Assembly: GCA_002811675.1 (NCBI GenBank) | Contig: PDIM01010326.1 | Coordinates: forward strand, 16,291 to 80,290 | Origin: Ichthyosporea sp. XGB-2017a | Taxonomy: Eukaryota > Opisthokonta > Ichthyosporea | Direction: 5' to 3' | DNA length: 64,000 bases | In this document: piece after piece, positions 20,373 to 29,395 of the stretch | How the letters are laid out: each line of letters opens with the position of its first letter | How positions within the stretch are numbered: position 1 is the first letter of the stretch | Made by a program: the position numbers and the translations under genes | The notes under the pieces: model-generated | Seen by the model: only the letters and a program-made list of their open reading frames with translations | What the model was told of the DNA's origin: nothing | The model's database searches: none

Positions 20373-22430
20373 TTATTCCTCGATTGGGTCATCTTCGAGT
20401 TCATGTGTCCCTTCAGAATTCAATGATGGTGGTATCATATTGTTGGTTAAAAGTGCCCGTGAGATTGACAAGTCTGGTATGTCCGGTGGAGCCCCAGTTT
20501 TCGAGCTAAGTACATCATTTACAGCCTTTTGGCGCCCTCGAAAGGAGCTGAGAGGGACGATAGAAGAGAGGTAAAGTGAGAGCGGAGATGAATGGCATTT
20601 TAGTCGATTGATGATGTACGCAAAGGGGAGAGTAAGTTCACACAAAATACTTAGAGAATTGTCTGCAAAGGTCAAGGAATTATCTTCCATTTTAAGGCAT
20701 TTAACACTCTCTAAAGCGGTTTTCGAATCAGCTACAACTGCGAAGTACTCTGGCTTTCGAAGGGACTTGTAAACATGGTGACTACCGGCACTATCAATAG
20801 ACCTGAAAAGCATCAACGATCTGCACACTAAATGGCCAGCATATTCATCAGCAAATCCGTGGGTTCTATAATCGGAATTCATCATTTCGGCGTCGCTCAG
20901 ATATTCTGCAATACGAGCAACTCGGTCCAAGTCGTCATCGCTTCCGGATGAGAAAAAGTCCAAATAATTTTCATGTAGAAACAGTTGAAAGGTTGAAGGA
21001 GTCAATGTCACTTTGTCCAAAATTTCTTCTGTTTTCGTTATTGTGGGAGAACGGTGATACTCCTTCAGAGAGTCTGGAAGCTTAAAACCTTCCATTTTGG
21101 CAGGAGGGCACTCCTCGCGTTTGCAATAAAGAACTTTGCCTAGCGCTCTGAATAGTAGAAAGCCCGCGTCTCTTCCAAATGAAATGTCACCTCCTTTTCG
21201 CTCAGATACATATTCTAGTGGGTTGGCGTTTCTTTTCCTTTTAGTAGACTTTGGAATGCCCACGGTCGAACTTCCGTGACCCTCCAATGGTAATGTCAAA
21301 GAGTCAAACTGCAATATATTGATTGCGTTTCGAATATCGCCACCACAGAGATCAGCAACCCGTTCTATATTACCCTTTGACAGCGGAAGTGTTCGTCTTG
21401 GCCTGCATTCTAGTTCATTTGCCATAATTTTGCTGAGCGCTTTTACCAAAATTGTTTTTGCGATGGGATTAAAACGAACTGTAGCAACACTTTCGGAAAA
21501 TATTGAAGCCAAGTTAGCAGGGGAGAAGATACGATTGAGAGTTGAATATCCGTCTGATGTGTGGGTAAAATCAGAAATGATGAATACGAGAGGGCAGTTT
21601 CCTTTTCTCAGGTAGTCTTCAATAATCGCTCGAAGCTTATCTCGACTGGCAAAAGAATCTTTAAAGTATGGCAAATCTTCAGCAAGAATCACCCGCTTTC
21701 GTCTACTTGTATTCTTATCAAAAACGTTTCTCGGCTTCTCACTTAGGTCCATAAGGCTGGAGTATTTTTCACATCTGAAGAGAAACTTTTCAAATTTCTG
21801 TAAAGCAGAGGTTGTCCACTCCTTTTTCTTTTCCTCTAATTCATTAGAAAATTTAGCATTGGCAAAGTTTCTTTCTTCTTGCACGGGGCTTACCCACTCA
21901 CAAATATCAAAGTTCATATTCTTTGATAGCACATTCATCACAGCTGTTTTCCCACATCCCGCAGGTCCTGTCAGAAGTATTATCTTTGGTCCCTTTCTAC
22001 CATTGGTATGGCCCCTCTGGTTTTTGAAGTACTGAAAGGATTGCTCTATGGTATTTCTTACATCAGCCACCTTTTTGGCATGGACTGCAAGGTCCTGCAC
22101 ACTGGTCGGCTTGTATTTGTCAATCCACAGTTCGTTTTCCACAGATCCCTCATTTACTTCCCCAAGTGGTCCTTTCGTCGGTCCTTTGTCCTTCTGTGAA
22201 GAGGACAGCCACGAAGTGATGGGTCTACAGCATAAGGATGGATTCGCTTTAACCTCAGTTGATTTAGTGGGTTGTTTTTGAGAGCCTGAGGCCACAAACA
22301 TCTCTTCTTCTTGAAAGTCATCGAAATCATCATAATCATCAAAGTCGTCGTGGTCTATTGTTATTGCATCTTTGAGTGAAGATCCAGCACGAGGCAAGTT
22401 TTTGGCAAGGAGAGGCTTTGGTTGAGGCAT
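20373..22430 (-). CDS. RAD17: Checkpoint clamp loader RAD17
   Basis: A single exon of 685 residues (human RAD17 has 681). The first true ATG is at 22430; a longer reading would need TTG. An acidic N-terminus leads to ELWIDKYKP near 100, Walker A GPAGCGKT near 155-162, and a Walker B-like VILAEDLP. RAD17-specific segments follow: CPLVFIISD, CGGDIRNAINILQF, FLLFRALGKVLYCKR, LHENYLDFF. RAD17 replaces RFC1 in the clamp loader that puts the 9-1-1 clamp on damaged DNA and activates ATR. The C-terminal HELEDDPIEE resembles the acidic terminal motif of RAD17 that touches 9-1-1. The stop TAA lies inside AATAAA. RFC1, CTF18 and ELG1 were considered and fit less well. Confidence 0.92.
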   Translation of the reverse strand: MPQPKPLLAKNLPRAGSSLKDAITIDHDDFDDYDDFDDFQEEEMFVASGSQKQPTKSTEVKANPSLCCRPITSWLSSSQKDKGPTKGPLGEVNEGSVENELWIDKYKPTSVQDLAVHAKKVADVRNTIEQSFQYFKNQRGHTNGRKGPKIILLTGPAGCGKTAVMNVLSKNMNFDICEWVSPVQEERNFANAKFSNELEEKKKEWTTSALQKFEKFLFRCEKYSSLMDLSEKPRNVFDKNTSRRKRVILAEDLPYFKDSFASRDKLRAIIEDYLRKGNCPLVFIISDFTHTSDGYSTLNRIFSPANLASIFSESVATVRFNPIAKTILVKALSKIMANELECRPRRTLPLSKGNIERVADLCGGDIRNAINILQFDSLTLPLEGHGSSTVGIPKSTKRKRNANPLEYVSERKGGDISFGRDAGFLLFRALGKVLYCKREECPPAKMEGFKLPDSLKEYHRSPTITKTEEILDKVTLTPSTFQLFLHENYLDFFSSGSDDDLDRVARIAEYLSDAEMMNSDYRTHGFADEYAGHLVCRSLMLFRSIDSAGSHHVYKSLRKPEYFAVVADSKTALESVKCLKMEDNSLTFADNSLSILCELTLPFAYIINRLKCHSSPLSLYLSSIVPLSSFRGRQKAVNDVLSSKTGAPPDIPDLSISRALLTNNMIPPSLNSEGTHELEDDPIEE

Positions 22431-22733
22431 ATTTTGGTTATCAGGCAAGTCTACAATGACACATTGTGTGTGTGGGGGGATGAGAGGCCAGTGTTGTGTG
22501 GAGGGAGATTCCTAATAGTCAGAGAGAGAGAGTCTAGTGTATATGGGAGGAGTCAGTTGGTTGGTTGAGTGGATCTTCCTTTGGTGCAGCAGGAGGGAGT
22601 GAGGGATTGGTTGGGCTGGTGGGGTATAGAAAGAAGAAGAAGAAGAAGAAGAAGGAGGAGGAGGAGGAATGCAGTGTGCACTGGGGGGGGCAGCTGATAG
22701 AGGAGGGGTAGGGGTAGGGGTATAATATAGCCA
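22431..22733. promoter_or_regulatory. Purine/pyrimidine-biased RAD17 upstream region
   Basis: Strongly GA- and GT-biased sequence with GAAGAA and GAGGAG runs and a G octamer near 22683. ORFs here are low-complexity. It probably contains the RAD17 5' UTR and promoter. Confidence 0.4.
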
Positions 22734-23118
22734 GGGAGGAGGAGGAGTGTGGATTGGTGTGTTTGTGTTGCTTGATTATCACAGACAAGGGAGGAGGAGG
22801 AGTGTGGATTGGTGTGTTTGTGTTGCTTGATTATCACAGACAAGGGAGGAGGAGGAGTGTGGATTGGTGTGTTTGTGTTGCTTGATTATCACAGACAAGG
22901 GAGGAGGAGGAGTGTGGATTGGTGTGTTTGTGTTGCCTGATTATCACAGACAAGGGAGGAGGAGGAGTGTGGATTGGTGTGTTTGTGTTGCTTGATTATC
23001 ACAGACAAGGGAGGAGGAGGAGTGTGGATTGGTGTGTTTGTGTTGCTTGATTATCACAGACAAGGGAGGAGGAGGAGTGTGGATTGGTGTGTTTGTGTTG
23101 CTTGATTATCACAGACAA
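22734..23118 (+). repeat. 55-bp minisatellite, seven exact-length copies
   Basis: Seven consecutive 55-bp units begin at 22734, 22789, 22844, 22899, 22954, 23009 and 23064, with a partial eighth after 23118. All copies are identical except one T-to-C change in unit four (22937). Each unit contains GGATTGG (an inverted CCAAT box) and GATTATCACAGACAA. The array ends 47 bp before the DHX16 start codon, so it lies in the promoter or 5' UTR shared with RAD17. Confidence 0.95.
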
Positions 23119-23165
23119 GGGAGGAGGAGTGTTGTGTGTGGTGGTGAGGTGTGTGGGGAGGTATT

Positions 23166-25952
23166 ATGGGTGAGGGAGAGAAGGATCGAGAGAGGGAGGA
23201 GGAGAGGAGACGGAGGGAAGATATAGAAGAGAGAGATGCTTTTGCTAAACGATTGAATGAAAAAGATGCTGCAAAGACGATAAGGCTGGGGGACGATGGT
23301 CGGGGAAAGCGCAAATCGCGAGGGGAAAGGGCCGAATTATCGGTAGAGGAGTTGCGAATCAAATCGCGGCAAACATATTTGTCTTCGAGAAAGGAAAAGA
23401 AATTGAAGGAGCTTAAAGATGAGATTGAAGATGAAGAATATTTATTTGGGGGAGACGAGGAAGCCCTGACAAAGGCCGAGAAGCTGGAGCTACTGAAGAA
23501 GAAAGAAATTCTCAAACTTGCCAAAGCCCATGAAGAGGCGCAAGAGATGGAACATGTTGAGCGATATGTCATGCCAGATACGTACATGACCGAGGATGGA
23601 AAGCTTGATGTGTCAAAGAGAGATACTCTTGTGCAGCAACGTTATGATAGTCGCAAGGATAAGCACGAAAAGAAGTATGCAAGTGAGCAAGCGGCGTGGG
23701 AGGAAGAGCAATTAAAAAAGGCAAAGCTAAAGTTTGGTTCAAAAGTTACCAAACTCAAGCGGAATGAGCAACTTGTTATGGAAGAAGAAGCGAGTGGGGA
23801 GAAAGAGTACGACTTTGTTGCTGATGAGACAATCGATTTTGTAGTTGCAGATGCTCTTTTGGGGTCTGAGAAGGAAGCGCGAGAGAAAAATGTCAATTAT
23901 GAAGAAAAACTAAAAGAGGCCAAGAAAATGAGCATTCAAGAAGTTCGCCGTAGCTTACCCATATACCCGTACCGTGAAGAGTTACTGAAGGCTGTTGAGG
24001 AGAACCAAATTATAGTTATTGTGGGTGAAACAGGGTCTGGGAAGACCACACAAATTATGCAGTATCTGCACGAAGATGGCTATTCAGGGGAGGGGAGTCG
24101 TAGTGGGTACTGCGAAGCACAAGGTGGTGAGGACGAAAGAAATGGGAAGAAGAGAAAAGTTCTTAAAAGGATTGGATGCACACAACCGCGTCGAGTTGCG
24201 GCGATGAGTGTTGCCAGTCGTGTGGCTGATGAAATGGGTTGCAAGTTGGGACATGAGGTCGGATATGCCATTCGCTTTGAAGACTGCACGTCGGAAAAAA
24301 CAGTTGTAAAATATATGACGGATGGGATGCTTTTAAGGGAATTTTTGAATGAGCCTGATCTTAATTCATACAGCTGCCTTATGATTGATGAAGCTCATGA
24401 GCGCACATTGCACACCGATATTCTTTTTGGACTTGTCAAGGATATAGCAAAGTACAGGCCAGATCTCAAGCTTCTTATATCTAGTGCAACTCTGGATGCA
24501 GAAAAGTTTTCGGCCTATTTTGATAATGCACCGATATTCAACATCCCCGGAAGGCGATACCCTGTTGATATATTTTACACAAAAGCCCCAGAAGCGGATT
24601 ATTTGGATGCTGTGGTTGTCACTGTTCTTCAGATCCATGTCACGCAGCCTTTGGGTGACATTTTAGTTTTCTTAACTGGGCAAGAAGAAATAGAAATGGC
24701 CGAAGAGCAGATAAAAGAAAGGGTGAAAAGGCTGGGCAACAAAGCGGCAGAGCTTCTTGTATTACCGATTTATGCCAATCTGCCCTCTGATATGCAAAGC
24801 AAAATATTTGAACCCACCCCAGCTGGTGCTAGAAAGGTTGTATTGGCAACAAATATCGCAGAAACTTCCTTGACTATTGATGGTATTATTTACGTCATTG
24901 ACCCTGGGTTCTCAAAACAAACTAGCTATAATCCAAGAACTGGATTGGAATCACTTATTGTCACCCCTGTTTCAAAAGCTTCTGCCCAACAGCGAGCTGG
25001 AAGGGCGGGTCGTGTAGCACCGGGCAAGTGCTTTCGGTTGTACACCGCTTGGGCCTTCCAAAATGAGCTTGAAGACAACACAGTCCCCGAGATTCAGAGG
25101 ACGAATTTGGGAAGTGTTGTTTTAATGCTGAAAAGTCTCGGGATTAACGATTTAATTCATTTTGATTTTATGGACCCTCCTCCGGCAGAGACACTAATTC
25201 GGGCCTTTGAGCAGCTGTACGCCCTTGGGGGACTTAATGACCAGGGAGAATTGACAAAGTTAGGTAGGCGTATGGCAGAGTTTCCTGTTGATCCAATGCT
25301 TTCCAAGACTATTATTTCTGCTGAAAAATATAAATGCGTTGAGGAAATTCTTTCTATTGTGGCCATGCTAGGTGTGGGAAGCTCCTTATTTTTCCGACCA
25401 AAAGAAAAACAAGTGCACGCAGACAATGCTCGGCTAAACATGATCAGGCCTGGTGGAGATCATTTGACCCTCCTGAACGTTTGGAACCAGTGGGTAGAGG
25501 CCGGTCATTCGACATCGTGGTGCTTTGAAAATTTTATTCAGTACAGATCAATGAATCGAGCTCGGGATGTTCGTGAGCAACTTGTTGGTTTGCTGGAGAG
25601 GGTAGAAATAGTATCATCATCAAGCCCTGATAATGTGGTGAACATTCAAAAGTGCATTACCTCAGGGTTCTTTTATCACACTGCCCGTTTATCGAAAACG
25701 GGGGGTTATAAAACCATAAAGAACCCTCAGGAAGTGAACATACATCCGAGCAGCTCTCTGTTTGAAGAAAAGCCGCGATGGCTAATATACCACGAGCTTG
25801 TTCTGACAAGTAAAAAATTTATGCGAAATGTGATTCAAATCCAACCTTCATGGTTAATGGAAGTTGCTCCACATTACTACAAAGAAAAAGAACTTGAAGA
25901 TAGCTCTTCGAGGAAAATGCCAAAAGTGGCTGGAAAAGCATCGGCAAGGTGA
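23166..25952 (+). CDS. DHX16: Spliceosomal DEAH-box helicase PRP2/DHX16
   Basis: A single exon of 928 residues. A highly charged coiled N-terminus ([26 protein letters not shown]) is typical of DHX16/Prp2. The helicase core has Walker [11 protein letters not shown] near 287, [16 protein letters not shown] near 408, SATLD near 440, FLTGQEEIE, and QRAGRAGRV near 608. HA2 and OB-fold regions follow ([37 protein letters not shown]-like [23 protein letters not shown]). Prp2 remodels the activated spliceosome before the first catalytic step. An insertion of about 25 residues lies between the Walker A helix and TQPRRVA. The ATG at 23166 is used because the upstream in-frame codon is GTG. Confidence 0.94.
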   Translation: MGEGEKDREREEERRRREDIEERDAFAKRLNEKDAAKTIRLGDDGRGKRKSRGERAELSVEELRIKSRQTYLSSRKEKKLKELKDEIEDEEYLFGGDEEALTKAEKLELLKKKEILKLAKAHEEAQEMEHVERYVMPDTYMTEDGKLDVSKRDTLVQQRYDSRKDKHEKKYASEQAAWEEEQLKKAKLKFGSKVTKLKRNEQLVMEEEASGEKEYDFVADETIDFVVADALLGSEKEAREKNVNYEEKLKEAKKMSIQEVRRSLPIYPYREELLKAVEENQIIVIVGETGSGKTTQIMQYLHEDGYSGEGSRSGYCEAQGGEDERNGKKRKVLKRIGCTQPRRVAAMSVASRVADEMGCKLGHEVGYAIRFEDCTSEKTVVKYMTDGMLLREFLNEPDLNSYSCLMIDEAHERTLHTDILFGLVKDIAKYRPDLKLLISSATLDAEKFSAYFDNAPIFNIPGRRYPVDIFYTKAPEADYLDAVVVTVLQIHVTQPLGDILVFLTGQEEIEMAEEQIKERVKRLGNKAAELLVLPIYANLPSDMQSKIFEPTPAGARKVVLATNIAETSLTIDGIIYVIDPGFSKQTSYNPRTGLESLIVTPVSKASAQQRAGRAGRVAPGKCFRLYTAWAFQNELEDNTVPEIQRTNLGSVVLMLKSLGINDLIHFDFMDPPPAETLIRAFEQLYALGGLNDQGELTKLGRRMAEFPVDPMLSKTIISAEKYKCVEEILSIVAMLGVGSSLFFRPKEKQVHADNARLNMIRPGGDHLTLLNVWNQWVEAGHSTSWCFENFIQYRSMNRARDVREQLVGLLERVEIVSSSSPDNVVNIQKCITSGFFYHTARLSKTGGYKTIKNPQEVNIHPSSSLFEEKPRWLIYHELVLTSKKFMRNVIQIQPSWLMEVAPHYYKEKELEDSSSRKMPKVAGKASAR

Positions 25953-26073
25953 AAGCGCGCAAAGTGCTGAAGAATAAAATCTCAGTAGGTATTATTTAGC
26001 CATTTTCTGTTTGTTTATTTTGTACGCTTGTGTACAGATATGTTACAATTAGAGGTGTTTGTGATTTGAGGCT
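25953..26073. terminator. Convergent 3' region DHX16 / V-ATPase
   Basis: Only 121 bp between the stops. AATAAA occurs for both strands (near 25973 on plus, near 26016 on minus), so the transcripts probably overlap. Confidence 0.45.
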
Positions 26074-28626
26074 TTATCTGTCCTCATTTAGTCTTGCTAT
26101 CGAGAAAGGAGTGAAAGCTATTCCAGTTCCGTCATAGAATTTGTTCTGGAATTCTACCCAGTGAAGCCGGAGGGCGTGGAGAAAAGCGGACATTCCTTCC
26201 ATTATTAGCAGAACGGCAACTGTGAGTATCGCCCAAACAATAAAAGTCAAGAAAAGCACCACGGGGTTGTTCGCATTGAGTCCCCCAGTGAATACCATAG
26301 ACCACAGCACTTCCGAGAGTTGGGCATGTGCGAGTGACAGTGCCCACAGACGTAAATACGAGGCAGTATTTGATATCGCTCCAAGGCAAAACTCAATTGT
26401 ATGAATGCTTTGATGGACCATAATATCACCAAAGTCGAAGTCTCCAGCTCCCTTATTAGCACAGTCTATAACCTGCCCAGTCGCTTCTTCTTCTTCAAGA
26501 TAATCATTGGCAACTAAAGATGCCGCCGAACCCTTGCGCGATATGGAAATCTCTACATCGTTACTTTCTTGATGACGCAAGTACAATACAATTGGCTTTG
26601 CTAAAAGCATCCAGGGAACACATACTAGAGCAACGCCAACCAACGCAGCTTGTACGGTGGCTTGGTGGTCAATGAGGATTTGGTCTTCTTCCACAGAGCC
26701 TGGTGAAAGAAACATGTTTATCAGGGTCAAAAGAAGACTGGGAAAAACATTACTTTCCCATAGATCGCTGCACCACTTGTAGATAATGAGAAAGCTCAAG
26801 TAACCGAAAATGGAAAGTAGGAATAAAAGCTGAGGAATGAATTCGCATAGAATGCTAACAGTATTTCCAAAGAAAATGTGATTAGATAGCGACACAAACA
26901 GGCCAAAAGTCATTTGCATAACACCTAAAATAACAGACATTTTCATTTTAAAGGAGTTTGTAAAAGTTAACTTATTCTCAGAAATATTCCACATAGGGTC
27001 AATACCAAATGGGTATGGGGTGCCATCAAAATCTTTTGTGGGAGAAAGATATATCGTACTAGTAGTGTTGGTGCTAGGGAGAGTCCAACTAGAACCAAAT
27101 AAATCGAGTGGTACCGAGAACATATCATTGTATATTAGTCCTGTGTATATAGAGAAAATACCCATTAGAAGAATAATATATCGCCCAGTAAAAACTGTTT
27201 GAAATATTTCATTTTTGCTCATCCTTGGTGCCAGCGGCTTCTCTTTAACAACCAAAAACAGTGCACCCAAAGTCATAAGGATCCCATGACCAATATCCCC
27301 AAACATAACAGCGAAAAGGAAGGGGAATGTTATTGTTGTGAATGGGGCAGGATTGCATTCTCTGTAAGACGCGACACCATAAGCATCCACAATGGTCTAA
27401 AATGGGGCGGTGAACTTATTCGTCGTGTGGTATGTTGGGGGCGAGCACACCGAATTCATTCGATTCAAAACACTCGGCACAGTGGAGCACGCCCTTTCGC
27501 ATGCTACAAAAAGGGCATTCTGAATATCAGTCAATCCTTCAACGGGGGCCCAGCCTTCCGCGATAACACACTTTTCAGTAACATCAATACTAAAGCTATT
27601 TAAAGTGCAATATATGGCTTTAAGGCAACTAATTTTGAAGTTCCAAACTGACAATGATTGCGCTGCACCAATAAGAATGCGCCTCCTGTATTCTTTAGTT
27701 CTTTCCAACACCCTCTCGAGGTCGTTTAACCGCTCACTTACTTGTAAAGATCTTACCATCCTCTCCTCAGACCCACTCGGATAAGGAAATATCATTGCAC
27801 CGTATCCCTGGCAGATTGCCTGAACTTTTTTTTCAATCATTTCTCCTTGAAAATAGATAAAAAATGCATTCTTTAGGCCGACTCTTCCACGATCTGCAAG
27901 GGCTTCCTCAGCGATTGGATGCACCGAAGGATGTTGCTGTATCTGACAGTCTCTGAGAAAAACATTGCCGTGACAAGCTCTCCACATTAGACGGCGAAAG
28001 CCTTCCATTTTCTCCCTCGCAATTACCCCACCAACTGTACGGACATAATCCCCGTCCCCAGGCCTTCCTCGTAGCTCGTGACCCTCTTCACCTTCAAAGT
28101 CTTCTTCGTCAGAAAGAAGTGCTGTTGTCGAGGAGTTATTAACAGGGGCCACAGGATACGGTTGTTCTCTTCCCATTCCAGGCAATGGAGAAGAATTATT
28201 TTGGACTGCAGGCGCAGATTCAAGAACAGCCTTGAGATCAACCAATCTTTCATAATCTTCAAGCATCGTTTCTTGGTTTTTGTTTGACGATAAAAGTTCT
28301 GACTCCAATTTGAAGCATATATTCTCCAACTCTTCCATATCGTCTTCCTCGGGAACAGGCTGTGTTTCTTCATCAATATCTTCTATCTCCAATCCAGCTA
28401 GGTCTACTTCAACACGAATGAGTCTTAATTTCCTCTCTAGTTCCTCACAACGACGGATTTCTTTAACAAAAGCTCTCTGAAAGGGGCTTCTTCCTTTGTT
28501 TAGGTCTATGAACTCAACCAATCCTATTTCACCCAACGCCGATACTGTGTGGAATGCAGAATCCGATTGAATGAAAAGCTGTATGAGGGTCATTTCCTCA
28601 GATCTAAAAGGTCTTTGTGAAAACAT
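26074..28626 (-). pseudogene. ATP6V0A: V-ATPase subunit a, copy 1, interrupted by in-frame TAG
   Basis: Reading from ATG 28626 to TAA 26074 gives 850 codon positions in one unbroken frame except for a TAG at 27397-27399. The neighbouring copy has Gln (FTAGFQNIIDAYG) where this one reads FTAPF-stop-TIVDAYG, so a single C-to-T change of CAG explains it. Everything else looks functional: the soluble N-terminal half with RACHGNVF, the membrane half with FPFLFAVMFGDIGHG, and SYLRLWALSLAHAQLSEVLW carrying the Arg needed for proton translocation. The options are a recent pseudogene, one null allele, stop readthrough or a base error. Other genes here end in TAG, so reassignment of TAG to Gln is unlikely. 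Confidence 0.85.
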
Positions 28627-29395
28627 GATTTGGGCCAGAGTAAATTAAAAGCTCGATTACGTGAGACACTAGGACAGTAACAAGCGCGCGCATAAGTAAC
28701 TTTGGAACAATCCCAGTGAAGGATATCACAATGTCTGTTATTGGGGTTTCTCCTTGGCCACTGGTTGGTTTGATTCACGACTCACAGTAAATCATAAAAA
28801 GAGGCTAAAGGAGTCTGAGAGAGTGAATCTGAAATAAAAAGAGGTCAAGTGTGAACGTGGGGCACAATAAAATTTCCAAGGAAAAATTTCACATTTTGGC
28901 CTTTGGGGGAGTGGGCTCAGTGCCGAGTCAGTGGGGACCTATCACCTAAGGACTATAACTTATAAGGTGTCATAAATTCCAACTTAACCTTTAGGGGAGA
29001 CATTAATCGAGCGAGCTTGCGAGCGATTCCTCCTTACTGATGGACAATTTAAATACACTTTTAGGGCGTCCTCTGATTGGCTCCTGGAATTTGCCCTACT
29101 ATCTATAACCCTAAAGAAGAAAATGGCGAGCGAGCCGACCTTTAGGTCATTGCAATTTTGATTCAGGTTTCAATCCTCAAGTTTCAACCCTCTTGATACT
29201 GTACTGTGTTCGTGTTAGGAAGCCGTTGCCTTGCTTCATCCTTCGTTTATTCTTCACAGTGTTACAAAACCCATTCAAGATACTCGAATATTTCACACCA
29301 TCATTCAGTTTTTATTTAAAATACATCCAATAACAAAAGACCATAAGAAACACCGATCTCTCTTATATATCGTTCAAGTCAATACAATTGCCCCT
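28627..29395. other. Intergenic spacer between V-ATPase a copies
   Basis: 769 bp with no coding signal. It must hold the promoter of copy 1 and the 3' end of copy 2 (AATAAA on minus near 29312). A GCGAGC-rich stretch (near 29005-29030 and 29122) stands out from the AT-rich background. Confidence 0.45.

Noticed and set aside
20373-22430. CTF18 or RFC1 instead of RAD17
   Set aside because: Segments such as FLLFRALGKVLYCKR and LHENYLDFF, and the total length, fit RAD17.
22734-23118. CRISPR array
   Set aside because: The units are contiguous tandem copies without variable spacers in a nuclear genome; it is a minisatellite.
27397-27399. TAG reassigned to glutamine in this organism
   Set aside because: EXOSC3, SLA2 and the second V-ATPase a gene all end at TAG at the expected length, so TAG is a normal stop here.
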